Assembly: GCA_913776615.1 (NCBI GenBank)
Contig: CAJYPK010000019.1
Coordinates: forward strand, 1-64,000
From: an uncultured Hymenobacter sp.
Lineage (GTDB): Bacteria > Bacteroidota > Bacteroidia > Cytophagales > Hymenobacteraceae
Direction: 5' to 3'
Length of the DNA: 64,000 bases
A model generated the notes under the pieces. That model worked only from the letters and a program-made list of their open reading frames with translations, was not told the DNA's origin and did not search any database. Both the position numbers and the translations under genes were made by a program. Shown piece after piece: positions 8,274 to 15,787 of this stretch; position 1 is the stretch's first letter, and every line of letters starts with the position of its first letter.

Positions 8274-9806
8274 ATGAATTTTACCTTCGACATTCCTGCC
8301 CAAAGCCGCTCCATCATTAAGGTGATTGGGGTAGGGGGCGGGGGCTCCAACGCCGTGAAGCACATGCATAAGCAGGGCATCAAGGACGTGGAGTTTATTA
8401 TTTGTAATACCGACCGGCAGGCGCTGGAAAGCTCTACCGTGCCCAATAAGCTCCAGATCGGGGTGGACCTGACGGAGGGCCTGGGGGCGGGGGCCAAGCC
8501 CGAGCGCGGTCGCCAGGCCGCGCTGGAAAGCCGCGAGCAGATTCGTGAGCTGCTGAGCAACGGGACAAAAATGCTGTTTATCACCGCCGGGATGGGCGGT
8601 GGTACGGGCACGGGCGCGGCCCCGGTTATTGCCCAGGTAGCCCAGGAGCTGAATATCCTGACGGTGGGCATCGTGACGGCCCCCTTTCTATTTGAGGGGA
8701 AGAAGAAGCGTGACCAGGCCGAGCAGGGTATCAAGGAGCTGAGCGAGCACTGCGATACGGTGCTCGTAATTCTCAACGACAAGCTGCGGCAGCTCTACGG
8801 CAATCTCACGATGGGCCAGGCATTTGCCAAGGCCGATACGGTGTTGACCACGGCCGCCAAGTCGATTGCCGAGATTATCACGGTGACCAGCGACGTGAAC
8901 GTGGACTTCGAAGACGTGAAAACGGTGATGAAGGACTCGGGGGCCGCCGTAATGGGTAGCTCCATCACGGAGGGCGAGAACCGCGCCCGCCGCGCCGCCG
9001 AGGAGGCGCTGAACTCGCCGCTGCTCAACAACACCGACATCAAGGGTGCCCAGCGCATTCTGCTCAGCATCATGTCGGGCGATCAGGCCGAGCTGGAAAT
9101 GGATGAGCTGTCGGAAATCACCGAGTACATCCAGGACAAAGCGGGCGAGGATGCCGAAATGATTTTTGGCCACGGTACCGATGACACGCTGGGCCAGAGC
9201 ATTCGGGTGACGGTCATTGCCACGGGCTTTGCCCGCGAGGCGCACACTATTTCAACTAACAGCCGGCCCGAGGTGGCACCCGAGCCGGTAGCTGCCCCGG
9301 TGGTTGAGCCCCTGCCCAGCGCGTTTGACCGGGAGCGGCAAACCCCGCCGACGGCCCCGCCCGCGCCGGTGGTACCGACATTTACCACGCCCGCCGCGCC
9401 CGAGCCGGTACGCATCACGTACGAGCTGAACGGCCCGGCTACCCCGGTGCCCCAGACCGGGCTGGCCGGCGCGCCCATTACCGCGCCCGGCGACCCGATA
9501 TTGCTCTCGGGCCAAGGCCAAGGTCAGGGGCAGGTGCCCGGGCAGCCGCTGCCTGCGCCGCGCCCGCGCCCGGCCATGCTGGAGGCACAGGCCGAGGAGC
9601 GCCGCCGCCGCTTGCAGCAACTCAGCCAGAACCAGGGGCTGTCGCCCGAGGCTACGACCCACCTCGACACGCCCGCCTACCTGCGCCGCGGCCAGAAGCT
9701 GGAACCCGTGACGCCGAGCAGTGCCCAGAATATCTCGCGCTTTAACCTGAGCGACGATAATGAGCTGCTGGGGGATAACCGCTTCTTGCACGACAACGTG
9801 GATTAG
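8274..9806 (+). CDS. ftsZ: Cell division GTPase FtsZ
   Basis: Tubulin-like GTPase that forms the Z-ring. The 510-residue product has VIGVGGGGSNAVKHM at the N-terminus, the tubulin signature GGGTGTGAAPV at about residues 109-119 and the T7-type NVDFEDVKTVM. The globular domain ends near residue 320. A long Pro/Gln/Ala-rich linker follows (GQGQGQGQVPGQPLP). A C-terminal peptide with conserved FN..DDNELLGDNRFLHDNVD character would bind FtsA. The long linker is usual in Bacteroidota. The gene is followed by a repeat-A hairpin and a strong intrinsic terminator, marking the end of the dcw run. Confidence 0.98.
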   Translation: MNFTFDIPAQSRSIIKVIGVGGGGSNAVKHMHKQGIKDVEFIICNTDRQALESSTVPNKLQIGVDLTEGLGAGAKPERGRQAALESREQIRELLSNGTKMLFITAGMGGGTGTGAAPVIAQVAQELNILTVGIVTAPFLFEGKKKRDQAEQGIKELSEHCDTVLVILNDKLRQLYGNLTMGQAFAKADTVLTTAAKSIAEIITVTSDVNVDFEDVKTVMKDSGAAVMGSSITEGENRARRAAEEALNSPLLNNTDIKGAQRILLSIMSGDQAELEMDELSEITEYIQDKAGEDAEMIFGHGTDDTLGQSIRVTVIATGFAREAHTISTNSRPEVAPEPVAAPVVEPLPSAFDRERQTPPTAPPAPVVPTFTTPAAPEPVRITYELNGPATPVPQTGLAGAPITAPGDPILLSGQGQGQGQVPGQPLPAPRPRPAMLEAQAEERRRRLQQLSQNQGLSPEATTHLDTPAYLRRGQKLEPVTPSSAQNISRFNLSDDNELLGDNRFLHDNVD

Positions 9807-9872
9807 CGCAATAACATGTTAGACGCGGTGAGGTACTGTTAAAGCTGCCCCAAAAACCAAGCTTCTCACTAC

Positions 9873-9970
9873 GTCCTTCATGCTGAGCTTGCCGAAGCAT
9901 CTCGCTCGCTTCGTTGCTTAGCCTCTCAGCGAGGCGGGCGAGATGCTTCGGCAAGCTCAGCATGAAGGAC
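9873..9970. repeat. Repeat family A hairpin (full copy 1)
   Basis: Inverted repeat with arms starting GTCCTTCATGCTGAGCTTGC and ending with the exact complement, with a stem of over 30 bp. Same family at 21322-21413, 26343-26437, 32341-32438 and 34920-35021; single arms at about 1691-1737 and 46911-46942. The core word is CATGCTGAGCTTGCCGAAGC. Confidence 0.9.
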
Positions 9971-9990
9971 ATATTGGACTGATATTTTAG

Positions 9991-10033
9991 AAAAGAGCCC
10001 GCTTGACTGTAGCAGTCAAGCGGGCTCTTTTTT
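9991..10033 (+). terminator. Intrinsic terminator downstream of ftsZ
   Basis: Perfect 18-bp stem (9991-10008 with 10014-10031), core GAGCCCGCTTGACT, 5-base loop, followed by T residues. A-residues on the 5' side make it able to act on both strands. Confidence 0.9.
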
Positions 10034-10200
10034 GTGTAAAGTAATCGAATAATGACTTGACAAAGCTCCAGAGCTAGTGTGCAGTAAGACAATTTTGCCT
10101 GAAATTTTTGTTGATGGACTACCTTAGAGCGTGTTCAAAATCAGTGAGGTAATGGTAAAAGAACGCTGGAGATGCTTGACGTTCTTTTTGACATGAGTAT
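10034..10200. other. Intergenic region with weak terminator-like hairpin
   Basis: No gene is seen. AAAAGAACG at 10157-10165 pairs with CGTTCTTTT at 10180-10188, which on the minus strand would sit just after the 10201-10644 gene. AGAGCGTGTTCAAAA near 10125 resembles some insertion-sequence ends but has no partner. Confidence 0.5.
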
Positions 10201-10644
10201 TTAATGACCGGCTGCCCAATGAGCGCGACATTTGACGAAAAAGTCTCGCACCTGTTCGCGGTTGCCTCCCACATATATCTTGAACTGCGTGTTGTCTTTA
10301 CGCGTGATAAGTAGGTAAGGAATTACAAAATTGCCGGGCGGGTTATAGGCTGTTGTAATCTGCGCGACATCTTGGTAATAAGCGGATTCTGTTTGGTAAG
10401 CGCGGTGGTCGCGCCAGTAGTGACCAATGCGCTTGGTAGTGTAGTAGTTACCAGCACCTTCAACCCCATTATGATTAGAGTAGAACTGGTAGATTTGCTC
10501 GTCTGCGCCTAGTTTGGCAAATATTCTGATTTGCGCGGTTTCACTAGGGGATAGCTGATCACCGTGGTATATTCTGTTACAACTGTTTAGCCAAGGTACC
10601 GCAACGGCTACGACTAAGAGTGTTTTTAGAAATGGGCGAGGCAT
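10201..10644 (-). CDS. Small hypothetical lipoprotein
   Basis: I do not recognise a family. The 147-residue product starts with a hydrophobic signal (FLKTLLVVAVAVPW) followed by the lipobox-like LNSC, so it is probably a lipid-anchored envelope protein of about 125 mature residues. The mature part is rich in Tyr and charged residues (YYTTKRIGHYWRDHRAYQ, KIYVGGNREQVRDFF) and has no other Cys except one near the end. The gene is visibly more AT-rich than its neighbours. It has its own upstream gap and a weak hairpin downstream, so it is probably monocistronic. Start ATG 10644 gives the signal peptide directly. Confidence 0.75.
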   Translation of the reverse strand: MPRPFLKTLLVVAVAVPWLNSCNRIYHGDQLSPSETAQIRIFAKLGADEQIYQFYSNHNGVEGAGNYYTTKRIGHYWRDHRAYQTESAYYQDVAQITTAYNPPGNFVIPYLLITRKDNTQFKIYVGGNREQVRDFFVKCRAHWAAGH

Positions 10645-10750
10645 AAAGAATGCTTAGTGAGACCTGTGGGATTTTAGCGTATTTACTATTTATATGATTG
10701 CGGAAAAATACTGCTTAATCATAGACTAGCGCTTACCCAAGCGTTAGTTG

Positions 10751-11881
10751 CTAACGCGCAGGCTCAGTAGCGGGCCGTGCGTAGGTAAACCGGAGACGCA
10801 GCCGGTCAAGCGGCGCTTCGAGGTAGTGCCAGGAAAGGGCACTCAGCCCGGCCAGCGCCGGGCAAAGTAGTAGCATAGTAGGGCCGGGGCCTAGCCAGAA
10901 CTGCCGCAGACTGGCCGCCTGGGGCTGGCCGCTGGGCAGTAGGTGATACACCAGGCGCTGATAAAACACGGGTAGCAGCAAGTGGTAGAGGTACAAGCCG
11001 TAGCTGCGCTTGCCCAGCCACAAAGCCAGCGGGTGGGCCAGCCAGCGCGCCTGGCGGGGCGAGTGCATGAGCCAGCGCAGGGCGAAATAGCTGGCCAGCG
11101 CGCCGAGTCCCGGGGAGATTACTTCCCAAAGCTGCTCGGCGTAGGGTAGCTGGCGGGTAAGGCCCCACAGTAGGCACCAGCCGGCAGTAGCAAGCAAGGC
11201 GGGCCAGCCCGGGTACGCGGCGGGCGGCAGCGGCAGCTGCCGCTCGGCCGTTTTGTGCAATTGCAACAAGGCCCCGAAAGCAAATAGGTCGAGGCAGGAT
11301 GGCAGTAGTACCGTGGCCTGCGAAGGAGCACTAGGAACCAGGTAGAAAGCTCCGTAGATGCGGTGCGCCAGGCTACCCACAATGAGCAACCAGAGCCAGC
11401 CGGCCCGGCGTTGGAATAAGCCGAGCAGCAGCGGCCAGATAAAATAAAACTGCTCTTCCACGGCCAGCGTCCAGTAGTGACCGAGTCCCTCGGGCCAGTG
11501 GCCCAGGCGGTAACAAAGCACGTTGGCCAGCGGCAGCAAAAACCAGCCCGGGTACTGATGCAGGACCGTTAGCGGGAGCAGGGCGCCCAGGGCCAGCGAG
11601 GCATAGTAGGGCGGAATAATCCGCAGGAAGCGGCGGGTGTAAAAGACGCCCAGCCGGTACAGGGCCGGCCGGCTGATTCCCCAGTAAATACTATTTTTCC
11701 AGATGATACCCGAGATAAGGTAACCGCTAAGAACCAGCAGCGGAATGCGCCCCATCTCCCCGAGCGGAAAGGCCAGCAGCGTCCAGTGCTTTACCACGAC
11801 CAGGCCCACGGCCAGCGCCCGCAGGCCCATCAACTCAGGTTGGCGGCGGGCGGTGGCGGGGGGCAGAGTAGCGGTCGGCAT
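10751..11881 (-). CDS. Acyltransferase 3 family membrane protein
   Basis: Integral membrane O-acyltransferase of the OafA/YrhL (acyltransferase 3) family, which transfers acyl groups to surface polysaccharides or other envelope glycans. The 376-residue product has about ten hydrophobic segments. It has the family's N-terminal GLRALAVGLVVVKHW, the RFLRIIPPYYASL arginine motif (residues about 90) and HYWTLAVEEQFYFIWPLLL. The actual acceptor cannot be read from sequence. It lies 61 bases after the second diheme enzyme gene on the same strand, so it may be read through from that operon, but there is no functional reason to join them. Start is ATG 11881. Confidence 0.9.
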   Translation of the reverse strand: MPTATLPPATARRQPELMGLRALAVGLVVVKHWTLLAFPLGEMGRIPLLVLSGYLISGIIWKNSIYWGISRPALYRLGVFYTRRFLRIIPPYYASLALGALLPLTVLHQYPGWFLLPLANVLCYRLGHWPEGLGHYWTLAVEEQFYFIWPLLLGLFQRRAGWLWLLIVGSLAHRIYGAFYLVPSAPSQATVLLPSCLDLFAFGALLQLHKTAERQLPLPPAAYPGWPALLATAGWCLLWGLTRQLPYAEQLWEVISPGLGALASYFALRWLMHSPRQARWLAHPLALWLGKRSYGLYLYHLLLPVFYQRLVYHLLPSGQPQAASLRQFWLGPGPTMLLLCPALAGLSALSWHYLEAPLDRLRLRFTYARPATEPAR

Positions 11882-11942
11882 GGCAGAAATTGGACGCGCA
11901 AGGTACGCGGCCGGCGGGGCTGCCGGGCCTGACCAATTCCAT

Positions 11943-13067
11943 TTAGAAGGGATCGGAGAACCGCTTGTCGGTGACGAAGTTGGTGTCGGTCAGGGTTTGC
12001 AGGAAGGCGATGACCTGCCGCTTTTCGGTGGCGGTGAGGTCCATGTGCGTGCCAAAGGGTGGGTCGTTGATGCCTTGAATGAGGTTGTTGTCGAGGTTGG
12101 GGCTGGCCATCTGCACGTGGTCGGAGTAGTGGTCGAGTACTTCTTCCAGGGTTTTGAAGCGGCCGTCGTGCATGTAGGGGGCCGTGAGGGCGATGTTGCG
12201 CAGCGTGGGCGCGATGAATTTGCCTTGATCTACCGCCAGCTTGGTGAGGCCACCCCGGCCGGGGTCGGCGAAGGTGAGGTCGAGGCCGTTGTTGAAAAAC
12301 TTGCCCTCGTAGTTCGACGACATCAGCGGCTGCGAGTGGCAATGAAAGCACTCGGCCCCGCGCACCGAGCCGGGCGCGATGTGCGTAGTGTAGAGCTGCA
12401 AGCCCGCCAGCTCGTCGGCGCTGAAGCCGGTGCGGGTCGCCATGTACGTGTCGTAGCGCGACGAGCCCGAGATGAGCGTGCGCTCAAACTGCGCCAGCGC
12501 TTTGAGCACGAGCTCATTGGTGATAGTCTGCGTACCAAAGGCCGCCTGAAACAGCGCCGGGTAGGTGCTGCTGGCTTGCAATCGGGCCACGCCCACGGCC
12601 AGCGGCTGGTGCAGTTCGATGGGGTTTTCGATGGGCTTGAGCGCCTGGGTTTCGAGGGTGGTGAAGGCCCCGTCCCAAGTGAGCTGGGTGCTCCAGAGCA
12701 CGTTGGCCAGCGACATGGTGCCGCGCGGGTTGGCCACGCCATCGACGCCCACGGCCAGCGCCCGGCCGTCGGTGAAGGCCTTGCTTTGCTGGTGGCACGA
12801 GCCGCAGCTCATGGTGCCGGTGCTCGACAGGCTTTTTTCGTAAAACAGCCGCCGGCCCAGCGCCACGCCCTCGTTGGTGAGCGGGTTGTCGGCCGGGATA
12901 ACGGGCGTGGGGAAGCCCGCCGGCACTGTAAGCGCGTAGGCCGTGGGGCTGCTGGGCTTGGGGGTTTCGTCGCTGCCCCCGCCGCCCGAGCTACAGCTCG
13001 CTACGCCCAGCGCCGCCGCGCTCAACAGGATTCCCAACCAAGAGGCAAACGTAGTGCGCTGGGCCAT
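11943..13067 (-). CDS. MauG/MbnH-type diheme cytochrome c peroxidase family lipoprotein (second copy)
   Basis: Diheme enzyme of the cytochrome c peroxidase/MauG superfamily, predicted to be exported and lipid-anchored (signal then lipobox VASC, Cys25). Two c-type haem motifs are visible: CGSCH at residues 88-92 and CFHCH at 240-244. The conserved LTAPYMHDGRF segment holds Met299, the usual position of a distal haem ligand in peroxidases of this family. Length 374 is normal. It is the third gene of the minus-strand run MbnP-like, diheme 1, diheme 2, 74 bases behind diheme 1. Peroxidase activity alone is possible, but the MbnP neighbour points to protein Trp oxidation. The two copies are clearly divergent from one another. 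Confidence 0.9.
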   Translation of the reverse strand: MAQRTTFASWLGILLSAAALGVASCSSGGGGSDETPKPSSPTAYALTVPAGFPTPVIPADNPLTNEGVALGRRLFYEKSLSSTGTMSCGSCHQQSKAFTDGRALAVGVDGVANPRGTMSLANVLWSTQLTWDGAFTTLETQALKPIENPIELHQPLAVGVARLQASSTYPALFQAAFGTQTITNELVLKALAQFERTLISGSSRYDTYMATRTGFSADELAGLQLYTTHIAPGSVRGAECFHCHSQPLMSSNYEGKFFNNGLDLTFADPGRGGLTKLAVDQGKFIAPTLRNIALTAPYMHDGRFKTLEEVLDHYSDHVQMASPNLDNNLIQGINDPPFGTHMDLTATEKRQVIAFLQTLTDTNFVTDKRFSDPF

Positions 13068-13141
13068 AAGTGCTGAAAATTAGAAATAATAGGCGGAAGA
13101 GAAAACCGTAGCCCGCGCCGATAACGACGCAGGTCGCCGGG

Positions 13142-14329
13142 TTAGTTTCGGGCGGCGAGGGGCGCTGACTCGGCGCGGCCGAGCTCCACTCGCGGCGGGG
13201 CCAGCCGGGGGGTGGTTAAAAACTCTTGGTCGGTCAAGGTGTGCAAGAAAGCCAGCAGGTCGGCCTGTTGCTGGCGCGAGAGCGGAATACCGAGCCGACC
13301 ATCGGGCCGACGCAGCAGCGGGTCGAGGGTGGGGGAGGGCTGCACGCCGTGAGCGTAGTGCGCGAGCACCTGGGGTAGGGTGGCAAAGCGGCCGTCGTGC
13401 ATATAAGGCGCCGTGCGGGCCACGTTGCGCAGGCTGGGCACCCGGAAGCGCCCCCGGTCGGTGGCTCGGCTGGTGATGTGCGCCCGGCCCGAATCGCGGG
13501 TAAAGGTGCGGTCGAGGCCGTTGTTGCGAAAGCTGTCGTCACTAAATAAATCGGTGGCGTGGCAGCCGCTGCACTTGGCTGCGAACAGCGCCCGGCCGCG
13601 CAGCTCGGGCGCGGTGAGCGTGCCGCCGGCCTCGTGGCGCACGTACTGGTCGTAGCGCGAATCGGCCGAGGTGAGGGCGGCCGTGAACTGGGCCAGCGCC
13701 CGCAAAAACTGCGGCGTATCAATCGGCCCCGGGCCGTAAATGGCCGCGAAGCGCCGCCGGTACACCGGGTCGGCGTTGAGTTTGGCCAGGGCGTCGGCCA
13801 GCGGCGTGTTCATTTCGGCGGGGCTGGTGAGCGGGGCCAGGGTTTGCAGCTCCAGGCCCAGCACGCCGCCGTCGGCCATGAAGCTGCGGCGCCAGCGCAG
13901 GTTTTGCAGGGCCGGGGCATTGCGCGTGGCCCGGCGGCCCGCCACGCCGGGGCTCAGGCGCTGCCCGGCGTGGGCAAAGGCCGCGGCCTGGCGGTGGCAC
14001 GAGCCGCACGACACGGTGCCGTCGCTCGACAGCCGGGCGTCGTAAAACAGTTGCCGGCCCAACTCGAAAGTAGCCGCGTCGGGCGGGTTTTTAGCCAGCC
14101 CGTACACCATCGCCGGGAAATTGGTGGGATGGTGAATCGGTGAACTGGTGAGCTGGTGAGCTGAGGCCGCTGGAGCGGTAGGCTGGCCACCGGCGGGGCT
14201 GGCTTGCGTGGTTTCGGGTTGGGTGGCGCAGCTGGCTATCACCGCGCCGCCCAGCGCCAGCCCGGCCACCGGCCGCCAGTGGGCCCGCAGCCAGCGTAGC
14301 GCGGCGGGGAAAAGCGGGGGCCGGAGCAT
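13142..14329 (-). CDS. MauG/MbnH-type diheme cytochrome c peroxidase family lipoprotein (first copy)
   Basis: Second member of the same superfamily in this operon, 395 residues, with signal and lipobox IASC (Cys34). Haem motifs are CGSCH at 108-112 and CSGCH at 253-257, and TAPYMHDGRF holds Met310. The gene begins 15 bases after the MbnP-like stop codon, so the two are almost surely co-transcribed. In methanotrophs, MbnH is a diheme partner that converts a Trp of MbnP to kynurenine (known biology). That this enzyme does the same here is inference. Residues about 57-72, between the lipobox and the catalytic domain, are encoded by a degenerate GGTGAACTGGTGAGCTGGTG repeat also seen between genes in this window. 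Confidence 0.92.
   Translation of the reverse strand: MLRPPLFPAALRWLRAHWRPVAGLALGGAVIASCATQPETTQASPAGGQPTAPAASAHQLTSSPIHHPTNFPAMVYGLAKNPPDAATFELGRQLFYDARLSSDGTVSCGSCHRQAAAFAHAGQRLSPGVAGRRATRNAPALQNLRWRRSFMADGGVLGLELQTLAPLTSPAEMNTPLADALAKLNADPVYRRRFAAIYGPGPIDTPQFLRALAQFTAALTSADSRYDQYVRHEAGGTLTAPELRGRALFAAKCSGCHATDLFSDDSFRNNGLDRTFTRDSGRAHITSRATDRGRFRVPSLRNVARTAPYMHDGRFATLPQVLAHYAHGVQPSPTLDPLLRRPDGRLGIPLSRQQQADLLAFLHTLTDQEFLTTPRLAPPRVELGRAESAPLAARN
14118..14162. repeat. Intergenic-type repeat (family F) inside a coding sequence
   Basis: GGATGGTGAATCGGTGAACT and GGTGAGCTGGTGAGCTG lie in frame in the diheme 1 gene. The same degenerate 8-9 base word appears between genes at 21231-21266, 21506-21543 and 23313-23384. 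Confidence 0.75.
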
Positions 14330-14344
14330 GGGCGCGGCGGTTGG

Positions 14345-15133
14345 CTACTTGGAATTGGGTTGGACCTGCGTCACCGAAAACATGCCCGCTGCGTAGTTAT
14401 TGGCCACCTGCACCGAGGCGGCGCTGGGCATCATAGTGGTGGGAAAATTGCTGAGCGTAAACTTGGTAGGGCCGTCGAAGATCTTCAGCACGTCGGCCGC
14501 TATTGATAGCTTGGGTACCTGGCTGGCCCGCACTGGCAGCGTAGCGCCGTTGAGCGAGGGCGTGGCCGTGACGATGGCGCTGAGTGGCTGGCGGTAGCCG
14601 CCGATGTGGCAAGTAAACGGTTTGTTGGGGCTGGTCGAGGTCACGGTGCCCTCCAGCTTGAGGAAGATGTGGCCCGTATTCCAGGCCCAGTACATGCTGT
14701 TGGCCGGGTTGAGGTCGCCGGTCAGGGCCAGCGGGTCGCCCTTGGTAGTGGTCGAGTCAACCCCCACCACGAAGCTGACGCCAGTGTAATCGCCGGCCGG
14801 TACGTTGCCGACGGTGAAGCTGCTGCTACCGGGCTTGGCCGTGTTGATCAAGTGATACTCGTTGGGCGCGGCGTAGGTAGTGCCGTCGCTTTTGGTGAGC
14901 TTAACGTTAGAAATGTAATACTCAAACGTATTCACCGTGAAGGTCTCGCCCCCGGCCGTAGTGTAGGCTGTGCCATCGAGCGCGAGGGGCTGCTGCCCCA
15001 CTACGTTTTTCAACTCGAAGGCCACGCTACCCGTCGAGGGCTGGCTGTCGGCATCGTGCTTGCAGCCGTTGAGCAGGGCCGCCGAGGCCGTGAGCAGCAA
15101 GGCCAGGAACGAATAAGCGGAACGTTTTTTCAT
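14345..15133 (-). CDS. MbnP-like (copper-binding) lipoprotein
   Basis: Exported lipoprotein of the MbnP family. Methanotroph MbnP binds copper after a Trp is oxidised to kynurenine by MbnH. The signal ends in the lipobox LLNGC (Cys24 from the ATG at 15133; an ATG at 15142 would add three residues). Family features visible: FTVNTFEYYISNVKL, a VGVDS segment, then MYWAWNTGHIFLKLEG with two Trp (151 and 149) and a His, then FTCHIGG with a Cys-His pair. Near the end comes VANNYAAGMF. Length of 262 fits. It is the first gene of the minus-strand operon and is followed by two diheme enzymes. Which Trp, if any, is modified is not known from sequence. Confidence 0.85.
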   Translation of the reverse strand: MKKRSAYSFLALLLTASAALLNGCKHDADSQPSTGSVAFELKNVVGQQPLALDGTAYTTAGGETFTVNTFEYYISNVKLTKSDGTTYAAPNEYHLINTAKPGSSSFTVGNVPAGDYTGVSFVVGVDSTTTKGDPLALTGDLNPANSMYWAWNTGHIFLKLEGTVTSTSPNKPFTCHIGGYRQPLSAIVTATPSLNGATLPVRASQVPKLSIAADVLKIFDGPTKFTLSNFPTTMMPSAASVQVANNYAAGMFSVTQVQPNSK

Positions 15134-15214
15134 CGGAGGCAAGGGCTACATGAAAAGCGGAAAAATACTCTGCGCCAGCGGCGTAAGCACGTTCAGGCAG
15201 AGGACAGCAGTAAC

Positions 15215-15222
15215 CAAAGATA
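15215..15222 (-). promoter_or_regulatory. Candidate -7 element for the MbnP-like operon
   Basis: The minus strand reads TATCTTTG, a full match to the Bacteroidota -7 consensus TAnnTTTG, about 80 bases before the MbnP-like start. No clear TTTG -33 element at standard spacing. Confidence 0.5.
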
Positions 15223-15268
15223 AGTGCCCCCGGATGGCGGCTGCATGTAGGAAAGCCCTGAGCGGGCC

Positions 15269-15276
15269 TATTTTTG
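15269..15276 (+). promoter_or_regulatory. Candidate -7 element for the divergent Cys-protein/TonB receptor genes
   Basis: TATTTTTG matches TAnnTTTG exactly, 25 bases before the 15302 start. It lies 46 bases from the oppositely directed element at 15215, so both transcription units share one control region. Confidence 0.55.
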
Positions 15277-15301
15277 CCGCTAAGTAGCCCATTTTTTCCT
15301 C

Positions 15302-15673
15302 GTGAAGTCCTCTTTCGCCTATTTGCTCGCGGCCCTGGTGCTGCTGCAAACCTTCAGCCGCGAGCTGCTGGTGGTGGACTTCACGCTCAATCAGGCGGCC
15401 ATCACGGCGCGCTTTTGCGTGAACAAGGCCCGGCCCGCGCTGCACTGCGACGGCAAGTGCTACTTCGCCAAAAAGCTCCGGCAGCAGGAGGAACGCGAAA
15501 GCAAGTCGGCCGGCCCGCTCAAGGAGCGGCTGGAGATGCTGCCGGCGACCTTCGGGGGCTGGCAGGCCCGGGCGGCCCGGCCGGTTGGGCGCGCCGCCGT
15601 ACGCTACGCAGTCCTGGTGCCGGGCTGCTACGCCGCGCCGCTGGGCGCCATTTTTCGTCCGCCGTTAGGCTAA
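15302..15673 (+). CDS. Small exported protein with Cys motif (unknown function)
   Basis: 123-residue protein with an N-terminal hydrophobic segment (SFAYLLAALVLLQ) that could be a signal or membrane anchor. The motif FCVNKARPALHCDGKCYFAK (residues about 38-57) holds three cysteines spaced C-x9-C-x3-C plus a His. A Pro-rich C-terminus follows. Small proteins with such an NK..P.L.C.GKC pattern occur widely next to TonB receptors in Bacteroidota, but I know of no assigned function. The Cys/His cluster could bind a metal (inference). It is divergent from the MbnP-like gene and 114 bases upstream of the receptor. The start is the GTG at 15302; nothing conserved lies upstream. Confidence 0.75.
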   Translation: MKSSFAYLLAALVLLQTFSRELLVVDFTLNQAAITARFCVNKARPALHCDGKCYFAKKLRQQEERESKSAGPLKERLEMLPATFGGWQARAARPVGRAAVRYAVLVPGCYAAPLGAIFRPPLG

Positions 15674-15689
15674 AAACAACCATCGGGTG

Positions 15690-15770
15690 GGGAGAAACCG
15701 ACCGGCGAGCGCCGGGGGCAGCCGTGTGCGCGCCCTGGCTTGCCCGGTCGGCTCCCTTGGTTTGTTTATG
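15690..15770 (+). promoter_or_regulatory. Stable hairpin upstream of the TonB receptor
   Basis: CCGACCGGCGAGC at 15698-15710 pairs with GCTTGCCCGGTCGG at 15738-15751. Flanking GGGAG and CTCCC extend the stem, and T-rich TTGGTTTGTTT follows. It could be a terminator of the small gene, an attenuator, or a processing site. No known riboswitch motif was recognised. Confidence 0.5.
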
Positions 15771-15787
15771 GCTTGATTTTCAAGGGG

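Noticed and set aside
10125..10140. AGAGCGTGTTCAAAA resembling an insertion-sequence end
   Set aside because: No matching inverted end and no transposase remnant nearby.
15690..15770. Riboswitch before the TonB receptor
   Set aside because: The hairpin is real but I see no cobalamin, TPP or other known riboswitch core, so it is reported only as a structure.
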